Shown piece by piece: positions 12,401 to 25,200 of a DNA stretch of 64,000 nucleotides. Numbering within the stretch: position 1 is the stretch's first letter; the number at the start of each line of letters is the position of its first letter. A program made the translations under genes and the position numbers. The notes beneath the pieces were generated by a model that had not been told where the DNA came from, ran no database searches, and saw nothing but the letters and a program-made list of their open reading frames with translations. Source of the stretch: Pectinophora gossypiella (Eukaryota > Arthropoda > Insecta > Lepidoptera > Gelechiidae); NCBI RefSeq assembly GCF_024362695.1, contig NC_065429.1, positions 6,575,849 through 6,639,848 of the forward strand. Direction: 5' to 3'.

Positions 12401-15400
12401 CGTATCGGGAGGTGAAGGTTTTGGCGGGAAGAAGAGAGGAATGGCGGTTACTCCACCGACAAGAGCGCAGCTCTTAAATAGAGAGAGAGAGAAGGATATA
12501 ACAATAAATAGAATGTAAATCCACCACAGGCTTCGTCACTAAAATATAGAATTTAAAAATACCATGAATTTTGCGACGGAAAATTCTACATGTTATTAAC
12601 TCAAAATCATTGTCTGAATCATCCCCCTTAGTATTCGTTACGATGTCACTTTTTATTTTTGACGTGACTTATTGTAGATTTGCCGCATATGGCATTAACT
12701 ACTTGGCCGGACAAATGGGAAGCGCTGCGGGCTCTCACCCGGTATTACGATGTCGCCAACATTCTGTATATTCAATACCTTATTCTTCCATCAGTCGCGG
12801 TTCTCGCGGCAACCGGACAAGTACAAGCGGTTCCTGGAGATACTGCACGCGTATCAGCGCGGGCACAGAGACGTCAAGGAGCCGCAGGCGAAGCAGCAGA
12901 CGGAACAAGAGGTTTACTCGCAGGTACAATTTATCATCATCATCATCAGCCCAATAACGTTGCCACTGCTGGGGCACGGGCGTTCCCTATGGATGGATAG
13001 GGAGATCGGGCCTTAAACCACCACGCGGGCCCAGTGCGGATTGGTGGTTATTAACGACTGCTAATGCAACCGGGACCAACGGCTTAACGTGCCTTCCGAA
13101 ACACGGAGGAGCTCGAGATGAACTATTTTTTTTTGTGATCGCCCATCCGATGGCCTTTGCGAAAGTTGCTTAACTTCAACAATCGCAGACGAGCGAGGTA
13201 CAATTCAATTCAATTTTCAATCAGAAATCAGAATCATTTATTGAACGTAATTTTCATGGATTAACTTGTTTTAACATTTTTGAATCTACGTCATCTACTT
13301 TAAATAGAGACAATGATGAACCCCATGCGATGTGCTTATGACAGACTGTCAGTGTTGATACACGCATGCTGCCTTCCTTCTGACGTCTCGATAACTGATC
13401 TTGCTAAGCTTTCTTTCGGACTGATAATCAAAATTGTACGGTCACGAGTAAGAAAGAAAAAATATTTATTCGGCATACTTAACACTAATTAACAAAAAAA
13501 ATACTAATATGTATACACTTTGCAACCATGTCACATTAACTTATTTGACAATTTAAACCGTAAGCCTAATTAAATGTCAAATATGGTAGTGCAACAGGGT
13601 TCTAAAGTGTGTACAAGATATTGCTCATGACTGTACTTACAAACAACCCTAGCGATAAGGTCTCTTTTTGTACCAATTAGTGTGCCCCATTACTGGGCAC
13701 AGGCCTCCCCTCTATAAACCATATGGGCTATGGAGCGTACTCCACCACGCTGCCCCACTGCGGGTTGGTGGTGTTTTTTACGGAACAACAGCTTAACGTG
13801 CCCTCCGAAGTACGGAATTTTCTTACTTTTTCGGACAATAACCCAATACTGCAATGTCCTAAACAAAGGACAGTCGCACGAAGTGACTTCGACAATGTCC
13901 AACGCTCTAACCACTAGACCACGGAGGCTGTCAGTATTGCCTATAATAATCCTTGCAGTAGTCAGAAGCAATTCTATCGATAGTGTTTTTTTTTAAATGG
14001 TTCTTGTATGTGCAATAAAGTGCATTTGATTTTATTTGACATATACATAAAACATAACATAAACAGCCTATATACGTCCCACTGCTGGGCACAGGCCTCC
14101 CCTGGATCAACCGGAGGGGGTATGGAGCATACTCCACCACGCTGCTCCAATGCGGGTTGGAGGAGGTGTTTTTACGGCTAATAGCCGGGACCAACGGCTT
14201 AACGTGCCCTCCGAAGAACGGAATCATCTTACTTTTTCGGACAATCAGGTGATTCAAACCTGAAAAGTCCTTACCAAACGAAGGACAGTATCACAAAGTG
14301 ATTTCGACAATATCCCCATCTGGAATTGAACCCGGACCTCCAGATCGTGAGCCAAACGCTCTAACCACTAGACCGCTGAGGCTGTTGTTTATTTGACAAG
14401 TCATGCAAATATATTAGATTCAACGTATCGCCACGGTTTAGAATTCTCTTTCTTACTATGATAGCTTTACAGTAAATATAACGGGGGAAGCACATAATAA
14501 CGGGTTCTTACCGCGTTTAAATGGGGATATGAGACTCCCGATATTTAGACACTGTTGCAAGTGCCATGATCACGGGATGACTGATGAGATTGGAGTGGAG
14601 TAGGTAGATCCATAATTTTCTACGGGCAGACATATCTGTCTACCCTCTTTCTTTGCCGCTTGTTTATGTTTTTGATATCGGAATGTTCGGAACCATATGA
14701 ACTCGCACGAAACTCACTACGACAAACCTCACTCACTGTGTCCTCACGTTTTTTCACCACATTAGGCCGTTTCAAGCTTTGAAACAATGTATATAACGGG
14801 GGAAGTCCGTCATAATGATGATCTGTGTGTGTCCCAGGTGGCGAAGCTGTTCGAGAACCAGGAGGACCTGCTGGCGGAGTTCGGCCAGTTCCTGCCGGAC
14901 GCCAAGGCCGTGACCAAGCCCGCCGCGTACCCCGCGCATGCGCGCGACGACACGCTGCTGCCGCCGCCGCAGGTAACACTAGCGGTTATTACATTGCCTA
15001 GTCAAGATGTGTCAAGGTCACGAGTTTGACGATCAGTTGATCAAAACTTACAAGTGTACACGTTCACAAGCTACAAGTTACAAGTACGTGTAAATTACGT
15101 TTATCAAAAAAAGTAGAGGGACTGTAATATACTTGTGAAATAATGTAACACTTGTAACATGCAATTTATATTCAAATTCAAAATTCAAAAATATCTTTAT
15201 TCAGTAGTTAACATAGTTACACTTTGAATTCAACTAAGTTAATTTTATAAAAACAAAAAACTCAAAATCAATATGATGATACAAATTACCGATTGACCTC
15301 TCTGAGAATACCCATCGGCTGCTCTATTGAGTTCTGACAACTCCTGCGCACCTCCCGCTATGTCATCTATACCACATACAGTATACTAATAATAAACATT

Positions 15401-18400
15401 GTGCTATGCAGCTGCGTGAGGGTGAGCTGGGCACGACGTCGCCGCCGCTGCCGCAGCACCATCCCTTGCCGCAACATCATGCGCACACGCAGGTAAAAAA
15501 AATAAAAATTGTCAAAATTTTCATATGAGCTCACGGCTATATTCCAATTGGGGTAGTCAAGAAATACATCCATCGCATGATGAACTAAGTACCCACGTTA
15601 TATTAGTGGGCTCTGTTTTCCGCATTTAGACCCATTATGCGTGCTATTGTTGACTACGTAAGCCAACCTAACTCCTTCCAGAAGCTCAGAAGCCTCCTGG
15701 GGTTTTCACAGGCTTCGCGGAGGGACCCCATTCCTTTGACCCACACACCGAGCTTTCTGTTAGGCCAACGTGATAGGTGAGCCGTATCGCCGTCTATAAT
15801 GTTCGAGCCAACTGTGTTAGTGAAAACTGCACTTGAGATAAATTAATACCACTTCCATTCAATACTAGTTTTTAATCGTCTTCATTACCTCGCAGCAGGT
15901 GGCGAAGCACCCGGCCCCCGCCCCGCTGCCGCCGGCGACCACCCCACACCACCATCTCAAGAGATCACCCAGCTTCTCCTCTAGTACGCCATTGTGTAAG
16001 TATACAACTTTTTTTTGTACAATTTATTATATAGGATGTTCTTCTTTGCGAGTCGATGGCGATTGATACAAAATTTTTGCTGACCAATAATTGGCCACGC
16101 TTACGGCATTGTCAGTGGCTTCGTGAAGGTCTTTAATGGTGCAGGTGTTAGGGCGCTTAGCATAGCACAAAAGGTGAGCCATAGTTTGTGGTGATACTCC
16201 ACACTCGCAACCATCAACCAGGTGTCCCTACCTGCAGAGATTATCCTTGCAGCGGCCAACCTGTTGTTATTGTAGGATGTTAATGACATCGTAACGAACA
16301 CTGAGGGAGATGATTCAGAATTTCAGACCATGATTCTGAGTTAATATCAAGTGGAAAATTCCGTCGCAAAATTCATAACATTTTTTGGCAATTTTTTTTA
16401 ATAATTTTAAATTCTATACTTTTGCGGTGGAATATTCCACTTGATATTAACCTTTCGAACGCCGGAACGCGGATCTCGACCAGACACAATGTAAAATCTA
16501 TTGTGTCTGGTATCTCGGCATATGAGAGGTTAACTCGGAATAATGAGCTGACTCACTATCTCCTTTAGTTTTCTTTACGATGTCACTTACACCTGTACAT
16601 GTACGTAAGTTTGTTAGTGACACCGTAACGAATACTGAGGGGGATGACTCTGAGATGATATCAAGTGAAATTTCGTCTCGGAAAATTCATGAATTTTTGT
16701 GTTTTTTTTTTTAACCCCTTGGTAATCCACCCCACAACCCACACCATAGAAGAAGAAGAGAAGACTGTATGTACGGTCACGAGTACTAATATGTATACAC
16801 TTTGGTACCATGTCACATTAACTTTTTTGACAAATTGAACTGTAAGTCTCATTAAATGTCAAATATGTTAGTGCGACAGAGTCTTAAAGTGGGTACATTA
16901 TATTGCTCATGTGCATATGTGTGACTGACGGAAGCGGAAGCGGTCAGGTACGCAGGATATATTAAGGTGCGCAGACGTTCGCGCAAAACGCAGGCGCACA
17001 CACTCGTCTTACCCCTCCTTGCTTCAGTGGAACGGAAAACCGATACGACTGAAGGAGAGGTCAGATGATGTGTCTGGCCGACGATAACTATTTGCCCTCT
17101 ATCGTCGCCCTAGGCCGTCCACCTTGCATATGTGTACGAGTGTAAAGTATCCATTCCCCGCAGCGGGCGGAGCGCCGCCGGCCAAGAAGGCGCGCGTGGG
17201 CGCGTGGGCGGGCGCGGGCGTGCGCGACGTGTCGTACGCGGAGGCGGCCAAGCTGGCCACGGCGCACGACTACAGCTTCTTCGACAAGGCGCGCAAGGCG
17301 CTGCGCTCGCAGCACGTCTACGACAACTTCCTCAGGTCAGTAACCTCTCATCTGCCAACACACCAGACACAATCAGATTTTTTTTATTTTATTAAAAAGG
17401 TACACAGACAGATTGTAAACAATACACATATGACATAACTCGAAACAGGTTTAGAACTAGTCTACAATCCAAAAAAAAAATAGTGTACACAGCATGACAA
17501 AATAGTAGAAAGAACAGAAACTAAGGATACACAATACATGTTTAATACTTATTAATACACTCAAAACATTACCATAAGGCCAAAACAAAACTAAGTAAGA
17601 TAGCTAAAGAAGCAAGTGAGACCACAATAATCGTTTAAACTTCGCAATATTATTGTCGAAAAGATCAAGATCAGCATTACAATGCTTAAACATCATAGTC
17701 ACGACACATCATTTATTCAACGTAATTATCATGGATAAACTTGTTGAAATACTACACTTCCTACACACATACACTTATAATATATACATGTTGTTGTAAT
17801 TTTTTTTATAATCATCAAACACAAACCCGTTATTGAAAACCGCATCAAAATCAGATCATTAGTTTAGAAGATAGGTGGTAACATTACTTTGCACAAACGC
17901 ACACGCAAACAAACATCTCTCACCCTAAACGCATATACCTGCTCCGTTATGTCTTGGGTAAAAAATCTAAAAACAATGCTAATTAAAAAGAGCTATTATA
18001 CTGTAGACAAATTTTTAAATGATAAGTTTTAGTTTTAATACACACTTCCTCTCTTCCCTTCAACGTTGCTGTGCCCTACAGGGTCCATGTTATAGTTCCT
18101 ATGCCTATGTACCCCCATTGACTACATGGAATCCAATAAATAACTGAGAATTAAGGTCAATGTAACATTTTTGAATTTACGTCATTTCGCAACGTGTTAT
18201 GGCTGAGGAGAAGAAATGACAAGAAACTGCAACAGCAACACATCTTTTAAATCAATGAGGGTATACATTACAAGTTTTTTGGCTTTTGTATTTTATGTGT
18301 ACTCGCAAATAAATTGATTTGATTTTTCAGTCCCTCACTACGTTGAATAAATAATTCTGAATCCGATTGAATATTTTTATATAATTTGGAGAACTTACAG

Positions 18401-19226
18401 ACTAATTATACATTAAATGAACTAAATATACATGAGACAATGCTAATAACAAGTTCCCGCCAATAAATGAAAAGGTAGGAGAGAAATTAAAATAAGATAA
18501 GAAAAGTGGCTAGAATGATACATAAAGATAATAGCTAACAAGGAAAAGGAAAACAAAACCCTAAGTCAGTTCGAATGCAGGTGGGTTAGTATACTAATCC
18601 AATTTAACTTAACCATTATTATTTTATGAGTATAATTATAACATGAGTAAATTTATTGAGTCTCAAAATATTCTTGTGTTAGAATTCGCTTAATAGATGC
18701 AATACTAGTGTGGAATAAATCTATGCTGTTAGATGATTCATTAAAAGAGTTGCTCGTACGTATGAGAAACGCAATATAAACTATCTTCATTGTCACGTTT
18801 AATGGTTGGTAGGTTCACGCATTTTACACATAATATATTATTGTAATCCGGTCGATGCGTAATATTAATGTCATCATCATCAATTTAAGAGCTACGCTCT
18901 TGTCGGTGCAGCATTTTCCATGCTACTTTTTTAGGGAAAAATAGGGCAGTGGTTTCCCTCTTGCCTTCCGCCCCGCAGTACTCTGTCTGACGCAAGTGGG
19001 AATATTAACGTAATAAGGTAAAAAATAAATAAGCTACCTCGCTAAAAATAAGCTACGTCGACTGGGTTCCGTTGTAGGGCGTGTGATTACGGGTTGACTG
19101 CTGGGCGAATGATCGTCACTCGAAAGTTATAGGTGTAATTACCCTCGCACCACTATTATTTAAACCCGATACACAACACCCAACATGTCCAAGGATATAT
19201 AAGTCCAGCTCCCTTGTCATATGCAT

Positions 19227-19258
<32 letters not shown>

Positions 19259-22200
19259 TACACATACAGCAATACATATTAAACTTTTACAGACAACATT
19301 ATAAGTAGAAAGAAATACTAGGTATATATGCTTGCCAATTACATGCGTACACAGCATTCACCGTAAATGGAAACAAACAAACTATATTAATACTAAACAA
19401 TATAAAATATAAACTATATATATATATATATTAACACATTTTTTAACTAAATATTAGTGTACTTAAGTACTGTTTAACGCTTATAGCGACAACCAAAGTG
19501 ATTTAGCACTTTACTTTTGTAGCATCGAGGGGAATCATTAAAAATATCGATGTTTGGCAATTTGTCATTAACTTCGTTGAACGTCGCACACATCCTGGCA
19601 ATAGGATAGTGTAGGCCCAGATTAGTACGGTAACGTGCTATATTAAATAATTTAGATATGGGCTTCCGAGGATAGTTATATGGTACGGTGAGATTTATTG
19701 AACTTAACAGATTTGGGCATGCTAACACACAAACACATAAACACATAAATAGTCTATATACGTCCCACTGCTGGACACAGACCTCCCCTCAAGCAACCGG
19801 AGAACGTCTTCCGTGGTCCAGTGGTTGATCGTTGGGCTCACGATCCGCAGGTCCCGGGTTCGAATCCCGGTGAGGACTTACCACAAAAATTACTTTGTGA
19901 TCCCTAGTTTAGTTAGGACATAACAGGCTGATCACCTGATTGTCCGAAAGTAAGACGATCCGTGCTTCGGAAGGCACGTTAAGCCGTGGCTCCTGGTTAC
20001 TACTTACTGATGAAAGTAAGTAGTCGTTACATCAGCCATGTTAGGCATAGTTAAGCCAACATACTTGGCTAATATATGTAAAAATAATCTATTAGTAAAT
20101 AAATTCGGATAGAAATCCCGTGATTTATCGTCGGATGTTTAGTGTCGTGTGTCGGTTTTTTAATAATAGCGAAATGAGGGTAGTTAGACAAACAACACGT
20201 TCCAAATTCAAAGTAACGTTCGCCTCGCCAGTCGTCCCGAGACCACGGCAGTAGCGTCACGGCCGAAACTTCGGGAATATTTCATAAGGTAATTGCATTT
20301 TTACCTTTTAACGTCAATAACCAATTATTTTTTTTAAAGAACGTCTAGGGCCCTTTGCCGAGGTTTTTCTTGCAACTTCTTTTCCCCGGCTATACAGGTT
20401 GTGAGAAGCTGCAGTAGTTTTAGGCGGATGAGACGTTCGTTATGTAAAAATTGACGATTCAAAGTTTTAACTATGTTACCTACTGAATAAAGATATTTTT
20501 GAATTTGAACTGTTCGATCTTTAACTTGTGTTCTTGCAAATAAATGATTGATTATGCACCCTGGCACGGATCGTCACGCATTGGGTGCCTCATGACGGGT
20601 ACAGGCGTCGTGGTTGACGTCGGAAGAGATGGTGTACCGACTTGGACGCTTGCCGACTGGCCGAAGTACGCACAGAACCGCGAAAAATGGAAAGGAAAGG
20701 GAGGCCTTTGCCCAGCAGTGGGATCTTGTAGGCTACATTAGATTATGATTAGCTACAACCTCGTCCGCCTAAACGGGTTTCAATGCGTCGGTAATTTTTT
20801 ATTGGGTAGTTTCCTAAGTCAAAGATAAATTATGAAATTCTGATTACTAGATAAAGACAGATGTAAAACTGACGAAAAACATTTCCTTTTTTCTATTTAC
20901 GAGTTTCAATAACTAAAAAAGTAATAATAAGTCAAATTTTATCACGTTTTTCTACGACGTAACAGTGTGCTTTTTCGTACAAATTCCATAGTGATTTCGT
21001 GTTTTGACGTTTAGTAAAAAAGTAACTGATTTGACTGATTGGAAACTACCCTATTATGCGATTACAATACGATTCCCATTGACATTCAGAATTTGCCTTT
21101 CAACTGCTTTAAGACAGTAGTTAAACAAAAACTTTACAAAAAAGGTTATTATAAAGTTAGTGATTATTTAGAAGATATGAATGCATGGGATTAACTGTCT
21201 GAGAACTGATATTAGGCAGCTAAATTACTCAATTGTATATCAATATTTTATGTTTATTTTTATTTTTTTAAAGAACGTCTAGGGCCCTGTGCCGAGGTTT
21301 TTCTTGCAGCTTCTTTTCCCCGGCTATACAGGTTGTGAGAAGCTGCAGTAGTTTTAGGCGGATGAGACGTTCGTTATTGAAAAATTGACGATTCAAAGTG
21401 TAACTATGTTACCTACTGAATAAAGATATTTTTGAATTTGAATTGAATTTGATAGTACATACATACATGGTGGGTGGTATAATATATATCGATGCTTCGT
21501 GATGACCTGACATTATGTTTTTTTTGTGTGATTTTTATTTGTCGTGGATTTAGAATACGATTTCGCGTGCACTAGCAAGACCTAAACCTGATTTGACTAG
21601 CTCATAAGTCAATTTGAGTAAAGATTGTTAATTTTTCCTATTTCTAAACAGAACTCACTTAGTTCAGTACAATAAGTGATTATATTTCAATAAAATAACA
21701 TTTTGGCAGCCTCCGTGGTCTAGTGGTTAGAGCGTTAGGCTCACGATCTGGAGGTCCGGGTTCGATTCCCGATGGGGACATTGTCGAAATCACTTTGTGA
21801 GACTCCTTTGTTTGGCAAGGACTTTTCAGGCTTGAATCACCTGATTGTCCGAAAAAGTAAGATGATTCCGTGCTTCGGATGGCACGTTAAGCCGTTGGTC
21901 CCAGCTATTAGCCGTAAAAAACACCTCTACCAACCCGCAGTGGAGCAGCGTGGTGGAGTATGCTCCATACCCCTCCGGTTGATTGAGGGGAGGCCTGTGC
22001 CCAGCAGTGGGACGTATATAGGCAGTTTATGTAAGATAACATTTTACAATAGTCTCAATGCGCGGTGAGATTTTTTTTTCCTTTTGCCCATTTGAGGGTC
22101 AGGCTAAGATCATAAGGCCATGCTGCCTAGTCTTCAGTACATTTCCTTTGCTGTTCAATTTCAATATGGAAGGTCAACAGCGCGGTAATAATTAGATCTG

Positions 22201-25200
22201 TCAAAGTACGTAAGCTAGTGTTGCGACGTTCATTAGCATAGTGATGTATCAGTCGAAGTTAGGTTGATCGATTCTCTTCTATCCAACACTATCTACGTGT
22301 TCTTGATTACTTCGAAGATTTGTTAGTTTAAAAGGTTAATAATAAATACAATACAAAAACTCTTTATTGCACTTGAATCACAAAAAAATGAAGTGAAAAA
22401 AGTATATAAATAAAAATATGCTTTGAACCAGGTACGAGAGGGGGCTGTATTTTAGACTGACTAGTGTTTGTGTAATAATTTGAAATGTTTTAATTATTCG
22501 TAATTTTAAGTGACAAATTGTATCTCTAATGCTATAAACTTTTTAATATATTAAATCCTTGTTACTTGTGGAAACTATTAAAAATATCTAATAATTAATT
22601 AAGACTTAATTAAGTTGACAGCACACGTCAAACGGGTTGCATACCAGTGAAATACCTATTTGATACGGCCGGGTTATTTTTTTAGCTTCACTACGCATTT
22701 AGCCAAATACAAGAAGTTAAAGTTAGGAAAACGTGGATAATTGTGGTAAGGAAATACGGTAAAAAAATTAAGGGAAACAGGATTGGAATTTGGGATATTC
22801 TAGCTGGGTATATATATTTAATTTAAAATTAACAGTTTCAATCTCTCCCTTTCCTTTACGGCGGATAAGAAAATGACGGGTGTAACGTAAATACAATTAA
22901 TTACAAGTATAAACACTTTACAATGTATAAAATGCGTAAATGCGTGAATCTTGAAATCGTGGAAAGTAAATATCATAATTTAAGAGCCACGCTCTTGTCG
23001 GTGTAACGTTTTCCATTCTTGTCTATCAAGGGTCCTTGACTTCCTTACTAACTACTAAGACACGGCGCCTTCTCCTTAATTTGTTCCATACTGCAGTTAA
23101 TATATTGACCTTCGTAACCCGTTGCAGATGCCTGCTGCTGTTCACGAACGAGATAATCTCGTCGTCGGAGCTGGTGTGCGTGACGGCGCCGTTCCTGGTG
23201 CGGCAGCCCGAGCTGCACAAGTGGCTCACTGACTTCCTGCAGCCCGCCAGCCCGCCGCACACGCCCACGCACGCCGCGCACGCCGCACACGCCACGCATG
23301 CGCACGCCGGCGCCATACACCAGGGTATGCAGCCTTTATTTCTTTAGTTGACATTCAGTGAGCACAGCCTAAAAAAATGCATCTATTGCTGGATGCGGGC
23401 AGCGCAGGACCGATCGTCGTGGAGATCCTTGGGGGAGGCTTATGCCCAGCAGTGGGCGTCGTACGGCCTGGTAATGAGAATTTTTTGACTCCTCTCACTT
23501 GGGGTTTCTAAGATTTCATCATCATATCCCGAGCATTATCCCGTTTTGCACAGGGTCCGCTTACCTAACCTGAAGATTTGACAGGTCCGGTTTTTTACAG
23601 AAGCGACAAAAAATATATAATAAATATCCTAGTTTCCAACTAGTCAAATCAGTTACTTTACTAAACGTCAAAACACGAAATTACAATGGAATTTGTATGA
23701 AAAATCACACTGTGACGTCATAGAAAAACGTGATAAAATGTCGCACTTATTCAGTTTTTCTTGATTAAAAATCATAAATAAGTCAAATAGAAAATAAGAA
23801 AAAGTTTTTCATCAGTTTCAGGTCTGTCCTTATTTATTAATTAGAATTTCATAATTTATCTTCAACCTAGTACACGATTTAAACGTAGACTATGGAACAT
23901 GCTAATATATTCCCTCTCTATCCTCCAGGCTTCAGCAACTCGTACAATACGGACCGCAGCGAGCGAAGCGACCGCGACACCAAGCGGTACGAGCCCATCG
24001 GAGCGTACGGAGCACAGCTCAGACACGAGCGGCCTCAAGGAGACGCCGCTATGGATATAGGTGCGTAATTTACTTGGAAAAAACGCACTGCGAACAGATA
24101 ACTACGATAGCTCTACTGCTTATTCCAAAGCCACTTTACCGGCAATGTATATTTTATAGATAGATAGATAGGTTGATGGTAGGGCTGGCAGAGGAAGACC
24201 GAGAAGGACTTACGATGACCAAATTGGAGATGTACTATATTCTCTTCCTTCCTTGTACAGACCTGACCACCTGCAAGCGGCTCGGTACGTCGTACTGCGC
24301 GTTACCCCGCGAGGCAGCCGCGCGGCGCTGCTCAGGCCGCACGGCGCTGTGCCGTGAAGTGCTCAACGACACGTGGGTTTCCTTCCCCACCTGGAGTGAG
24401 GACTCCACGTTTGTCACCAGCCGGAAGACGCAATATGAAGAGTATATATACAGGTGTGAAGATGAGAGGTTTGAGGTGAGTCAATGCTGCTTTTCTCTTG
24501 CTCTCCATGCTTCAGAAGGTTCGTTGCCGTTGGTCCCGGTTACTACTTACTCATATAAGTACGGAGTCGTTACATGAGCCATGTCACCTGAATTGATGCA
24601 ATAAACGTTATTATTATTGTTATTATTAGGGGTCGTTGGCGGCTCAATAGGACCCCTGACACCAGGGTTGATGAGCATGGTAATCCACCTCACGATAGAA
24701 GATAGCTTTTATCATCATACATAACATACATAAAAACATAAGAATATATCCCAATTGGGGTAGTCGGAGGTACATCCATCGAAAAATGAACTAAGTACCC
24801 ACATAAATTAGACCAATGCTTCAGTTGTGTTCAAGGGGGTTAAAATGGCCACATCGAAGCAATTCATCTACGAAAGCAATGTTGCCATTAGACATTTGTT
24901 TGCATTGCGCACTTGGTTTTCTATGCACAAAATAAAAAAAAAATAAAAAAAAAATGTCAAATTGCAACATTTCTTAACCTCTCAGCTGCTTTGTCTCAGA
25001 TCTAAGCAACCCCCTATTTCTGCTTAGTCTCAGATCTGAGACAAGATTACAGTGGTCAACTTTTACGCAAATATAAATTTTAATACAGCTGCTATAGGTG
25101 TTTTATTGCTTGTTTCCAATTCATAATAAAATAATCTACCAAAGACAATATTCACTCATTCAAATTTTGCCACCATTCAGCTAAACGGCTCTTTTCAAAT

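Noticed and set aside
16930..17163. Possible additional C/D snoRNA before exon 12 (agatgatgtgt)
   Set aside because: No box D at a suitable distance and no repeat of the pattern elsewhere.
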